From assembly GCA_036774405.1 (NCBI GenBank), contig DAIPBO010000004.1, positions 99,782 to 163,781 of the forward strand: 64,000 nucleotides of DNA. The letters are read 5' to 3'. Shown piece after piece: positions 61,481 through 64,000 of this stretch (positions are counted from its first letter, which is position 1; every line of letters begins with the position of its first letter). The position numbers and the translations under genes were made by a program. The notes under the pieces are model-generated. The model ran no database searches. It was not told where the DNA came from and saw nothing but the letters and a program-made list of their open reading frames with translations. This DNA is from JAAYDS01 sp012729155. GTDB lineage: Bacteria > Chloroflexota > Anaerolineae > UBA1429.

Positions 61481-61852
61481 ATGGCTTTGTGGGATACGGT
61501 CAGACGTGTACTGGGGCTCGGAACCGGCGCTTCTGGGGCCGCTGCTGCCGCCGGGGGCGACCCCGATGGCGTCTATGTCTACTGCCGCTGCCGGAACTGC
61601 GGCGACTCGGTGGCAGTGCGCCTGAACAAGCGCAACGACCTTTCGCGTGAAGGCGGCGGCCCAGGGACGTTGTTTGTGCGCAAAGAGATCATGGACAACC
61701 GCTGCTTTCGGCTGATGCAGGCCGAGGTCTGGTTCGATGACGCTTACCGCATCGTGACGGCCGACATCGAAGGCGGCATTTTGCTTACGCGCGAAGAGTA
61801 TGAGGCAGACCAGGAAGCAAAGTCGGCCGCACGCGCGCAAGACACGGAGTAG
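61481..61852 (+). CDS. Small conserved-looking protein with CxCxxC motif
   Basis: 123 residues. After an alanine/glycine-rich start comes CRCRNCGDSVAVRLNKRNDLS and later NRCFRLMQAEVWFDD, a zinc-ribbon-like arrangement with only four or five cysteines. The tail is acidic. Start ATG 61481 has GAGGTGA upstream. It has its own promoter and terminator, so it is a separate unit. I do not recognise the family. Confidence 0.75.
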   Translation: MALWDTVRRVLGLGTGASGAAAAAGGDPDGVYVYCRCRNCGDSVAVRLNKRNDLSREGGGPGTLFVRKEIMDNRCFRLMQAEVWFDDAYRIVTADIEGGILLTREEYEADQEAKSAARAQDTE

Positions 61853-61859
61853 AACACTC

Positions 61860-61894
61860 GGGGGCCGCAGAGGATTGCTCGCTCTGCGGCCCCC
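61860..61894. terminator. Bidirectional terminator
   Basis: GGGGGCCGCAGAG and its complement make a 13-bp perfect stem with a 9-base loop, 7 bases after the stop at 61852 and about 35 bases from the converging response regulator stop. Confidence 0.8.
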
Positions 61895-61929
61895 AGGCTG
61901 GTCGTCTAGTGTCGATATTATGTCAATTA

Positions 61930-62511
61930 CTAGGCGCCGGCCTCATACGTCAAGATGATCGCCTGGGCGATCTCTTTCATCGACTTGCGGGTGTTCATCG
62001 ACATCTTTTGAATACGACGAAACGCGGCAGACTCGGTGAGCCCCTGAGTGTCCATAAGGATGCCCTTGGCCCGATCTACCAGCTTGCGAGTCTCGAGCTG
62101 ATCGGCCAGATCATCAACCTGCTTTTGCAGCTCGCGAAACTCTTCAAACCGCTCCAGCGCCACTTCGATAGCCGGGGCCAGATCGGCCTCCTGGATCGGC
62201 TTGACAAGATAGTTGACCACGCCGGCCTCTTTGGCGCGATCGATGAGGTCGCGCTGGCTATAGGCGGTGATGAGGACGACGGGAGCGATGCGCTCCTCAG
62301 TGAGGTGCTTGGCTGCGGTGATGCCATCCATGTCGGGCATCATGATGTCCATCAGGACCACGTCAGGCCGCAGTTCGCGCGCCAGGTTCACGGCGCTGCG
62401 GCCGTCACCCGCCTCGCCCACCACGAGATAGCCCAGATTGCTCAGCATCTCGCGGAGATCCATGCAGATGACCGACTCATCGTCGGCGATGACAACGCGA
62501 ATGCGCTCCAA
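61930..62511 (-). CDS. pdtaR: ANTAR-domain response regulator (PdtaR-like)
   Basis: 193 residues from a TTG at 62511, which sits six bases after a perfect AAGGAGGT; a GTG at 62529 overlaps that site and is unlikely. The receiver domain (1-120) has ADDES and the phospho-Asp in VLMDIMMPD, then ITAYS and LVKP. A coiled-coil segment follows (about 130-150), then the ANTAR domain (about 143-188, RAKGILMDTQGLTESAAFRRIQKM). ANTAR regulators bind dual-hairpin RNA and prevent termination. Pairs with the kinase encoded upstream. Confidence 0.95.
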   Translation of the reverse strand: MERIRVVIADDESVICMDLREMLSNLGYLVVGEAGDGRSAVNLARELRPDVVLMDIMMPDMDGITAAKHLTEERIAPVVLITAYSQRDLIDRAKEAGVVNYLVKPIQEADLAPAIEVALERFEEFRELQKQVDDLADQLETRKLVDRAKGILMDTQGLTESAAFRRIQKMSMNTRKSMKEIAQAIILTYEAGA

Positions 62512-62528
62512 CTTGGCACCTCCTTGCA

Positions 62529-63998
62529 CTACTTGGGAAACTCGATGACCGCCCTGGTCTCTCCATCAGGCCTCGATATGGAGAAAGCGCCTCGCAGGTC
62601 GCGCTCCACCATGCCACCGACGATACGCAGGCCAAGGTTGGCATGCGTGTCCAGGTCGAAATCCTCAGGTAGCCCCTGACCATCATCACTCACAATGATA
62701 CTGGCTTTGTCGCCATGGTCAACTAGCTCGACCGAAATCGCCCCACGCGTGCGCCCTGCCATGCCGTGCTCGATGGCGTTTTGCACCAGCTCGTTAATAA
62801 CCAGCGCGCAGCGCGTCGTCTTGTCTGCTGGCAGCCAGATGCTGGGGCCGTGCACTCCGAGGCGGATCTGCTGCTCGGGCGCGATCAGGCCCTGCTGCAC
62901 TTGCTGGATGATGCGATGAGCTACATCGAGCAGATTGATGGTGCCGCGATCGTTCTGCGACAGAAACTCGTGCACTACGGCCATGCTCATGATGCGGTTA
63001 ACGGTCTCGTCAAGCAGCAAGCGCGTCTCGGGATGCTTGGCACGACGCGCCTGCATGCGAGTGATTGAGGCAATCACTTGCAGGTTATTCTTGACACGAT
63101 GATGCACCTCGTGCAACAGCGACACGCGACTGGCCAACTCGGCCTCTGTCCGCAGTCGTTCGGTAGCGTCATGCACCAGCAGCAGTGCCCCTCTCGACCT
63201 CGAGGTATGGCGGCGAGATGATGATGAGGGCTTGAGCAACAACAGGTGCCATGGCAGCGAACGCACCGGCAGGGCCTTGTGGATCAATACGCGACCATGC
63301 TCCTCTTTCTGCAGTTGGATCGCCCTACGCTCGTTGATGGCCTCCAGCGCGATCTGGTGATCCACCGTATCCAACTCGCTGAGACGCCGGCCCAGCAGGC
63401 TGTCGCGATATCCGAGATTGCGGTACTGCTCAGCCGCGATGCCGCTCATGTAGAGTATGCGTCGATCGGTGCTGACATAGATCACGCCATCATGCTCACC
63501 AAAGGGCGACAGCGCTCCTGCACCGATCAGTTCGCCGCGAGCGACCATTAGCGTAAAGGCAAGTAAAGCATACTGAAAGACACGACTGCGGCGGCGGTGT
63601 CGCTCGTGCTGCAACCAGTAGGCGTCTTTGATCAGATAGGCGATCGGTTGTCCCCTACTTCCCCAGATGGGGAACTCCTGGCGCGCAACAGTAGCCTCTC
63701 GTACCAGGACAGTACGCACCAGAAAGGGCGACAGGAGTCGGCGCCAGGCGTTGGGCTCTGCCTGTTCGGCCGGCAGGCGCTGGCCCACCATGTCTTCGGC
63801 ATAGAGCGGCGTGGCTGAATGCGGCCTTGCCTGGGCAAAGACATGGCTTGCACCGTCAGCATGGCGAGACACCAACAACAGGTCCGCTCGCGAGACATCG
63901 CTCAGGATGCTCAGATCGGCAGTGACCCGTGCAAGCAATTGTCGATCGCTGGCATCGAGATCCATCTCGATGATCTCGGTGTGAACTTGAGGTGTCAT
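62529..63998 (-). CDS. pdtaS: Sensor histidine kinase, PdtaS-like (HisKA_2)
   Basis: 489 residues. An N-terminal sensor domain (about 15-135) of the kind joined to PdtaS, a PAS-like domain (about 165-265), then the HisKA_2 phosphoacceptor HEVHHRVKNNLQV and an HATPase with NELVQNAIEHG, DDGQGLP and GLRIVGG. No membrane segment, so it is a soluble sensor. Its stop is 17 bases before the response regulator start. The 5' end lies two bases from the window edge, so a start further upstream cannot be excluded. Confidence 0.93.
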   Translation of the reverse strand: MTPQVHTEIIEMDLDASDRQLLARVTADLSILSDVSRADLLLVSRHADGASHVFAQARPHSATPLYAEDMVGQRLPAEQAEPNAWRRLLSPFLVRTVLVREATVARQEFPIWGSRGQPIAYLIKDAYWLQHERHRRRSRVFQYALLAFTLMVARGELIGAGALSPFGEHDGVIYVSTDRRILYMSGIAAEQYRNLGYRDSLLGRRLSELDTVDHQIALEAINERRAIQLQKEEHGRVLIHKALPVRSLPWHLLLLKPSSSSRRHTSRSRGALLLVHDATERLRTEAELASRVSLLHEVHHRVKNNLQVIASITRMQARRAKHPETRLLLDETVNRIMSMAVVHEFLSQNDRGTINLLDVAHRIIQQVQQGLIAPEQQIRLGVHGPSIWLPADKTTRCALVINELVQNAIEHGMAGRTRGAISVELVDHGDKASIIVSDDGQGLPEDFDLDTHANLGLRIVGGMVERDLRGAFSISRPDGETRAVIEFPK

Positions 63999-64000
63999 TG

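Overview
The window is about 64 kb of GC-rich, densely packed bacterial chromosome with short intergenic gaps and many stop/start overlaps. It fits a member of the Chloroflexota best. The reasons are a bacterial mevalonate pathway with an archaeal-type thiolase/HMG-CoA synthase/DUF35 set, a type 2 IPP isomerase, selA next to a DMSO-reductase-like molybdoenzyme, and a PdtaS/PdtaR two-component pair. The phylum call is an inference from gene content. No rRNA, tRNA, CRISPR array or insertion sequence is visible.

Layout. (1) 1-10550: a partial URO-D-family gene on the minus strand is divergent from a plus-strand run of guaA, a pseudo-PP2C/beta-propeller membrane protein, tsaD, an alkyltransferase-like protein, a DmsA/DmsB-like molybdoenzyme pair and selA. 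(2) 10564-22633: one long minus-strand gene train. It starts with the early mevalonate pathway (HMG-CoA reductase, HMG-CoA synthase, thiolase, DUF35 protein, mevalonate kinase). It continues through a small membrane protein, a GT4 and a WecG/TagA-type glycosyltransferase. It ends with the most unusual locus of the window: a membrane-anchored DUF2207-like protein with a 52-residue Cys-His-Ser-Ala repeat tail, a translationally coupled radical SAM/SPASM enzyme, a coiled-coil protein and a zinc-ribbon/winged-helix membrane protein. (3) 22867-31802: DUF4013 and DUF2085 membrane proteins, a MurF-alanine racemase fusion, a flavodiiron protein, a PHP-domain protein, an EamA transporter and a sulfatase. 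(4) 31869-42384, minus strand: type 2 IPP isomerase, polyprenyl synthase, PBP1C and a giant alpha-2-macroglobulin lipoprotein. (5) 42487-55110: an ABC polysaccharide exporter (Wzt with carbohydrate-binding tail, plus Wzm) converging on an eight-gene glycosyltransferase/methyltransferase operon. (6) 55280-64000: a VOC protein, a sugar operon (SDR, RmlA-like nucleotidyltransferase, TIM-barrel isomerase), a DtxR regulator with a ROK kinase, a tyrosine recombinase, a small Cys-containing protein and a PdtaS/PdtaR pair.

How it works together. Much of the window serves the cell envelope: isoprenoid precursors and polyprenyl carriers, peptidoglycan precursor ligation and D-alanine supply, PBP1C with alpha-2-macroglobulin, and glycan assembly and export. 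The radical SAM/CHSA-repeat locus lies in the same gene train and is the best candidate for an undescribed system. Its layout suggests enzymatic modification of a Cys/His-rich cytoplasmic tail on a membrane protein. Promoters matching -35/-10 with 16-18 bp spacing and strong bidirectional hairpins at convergent gene ends are readable at several places.
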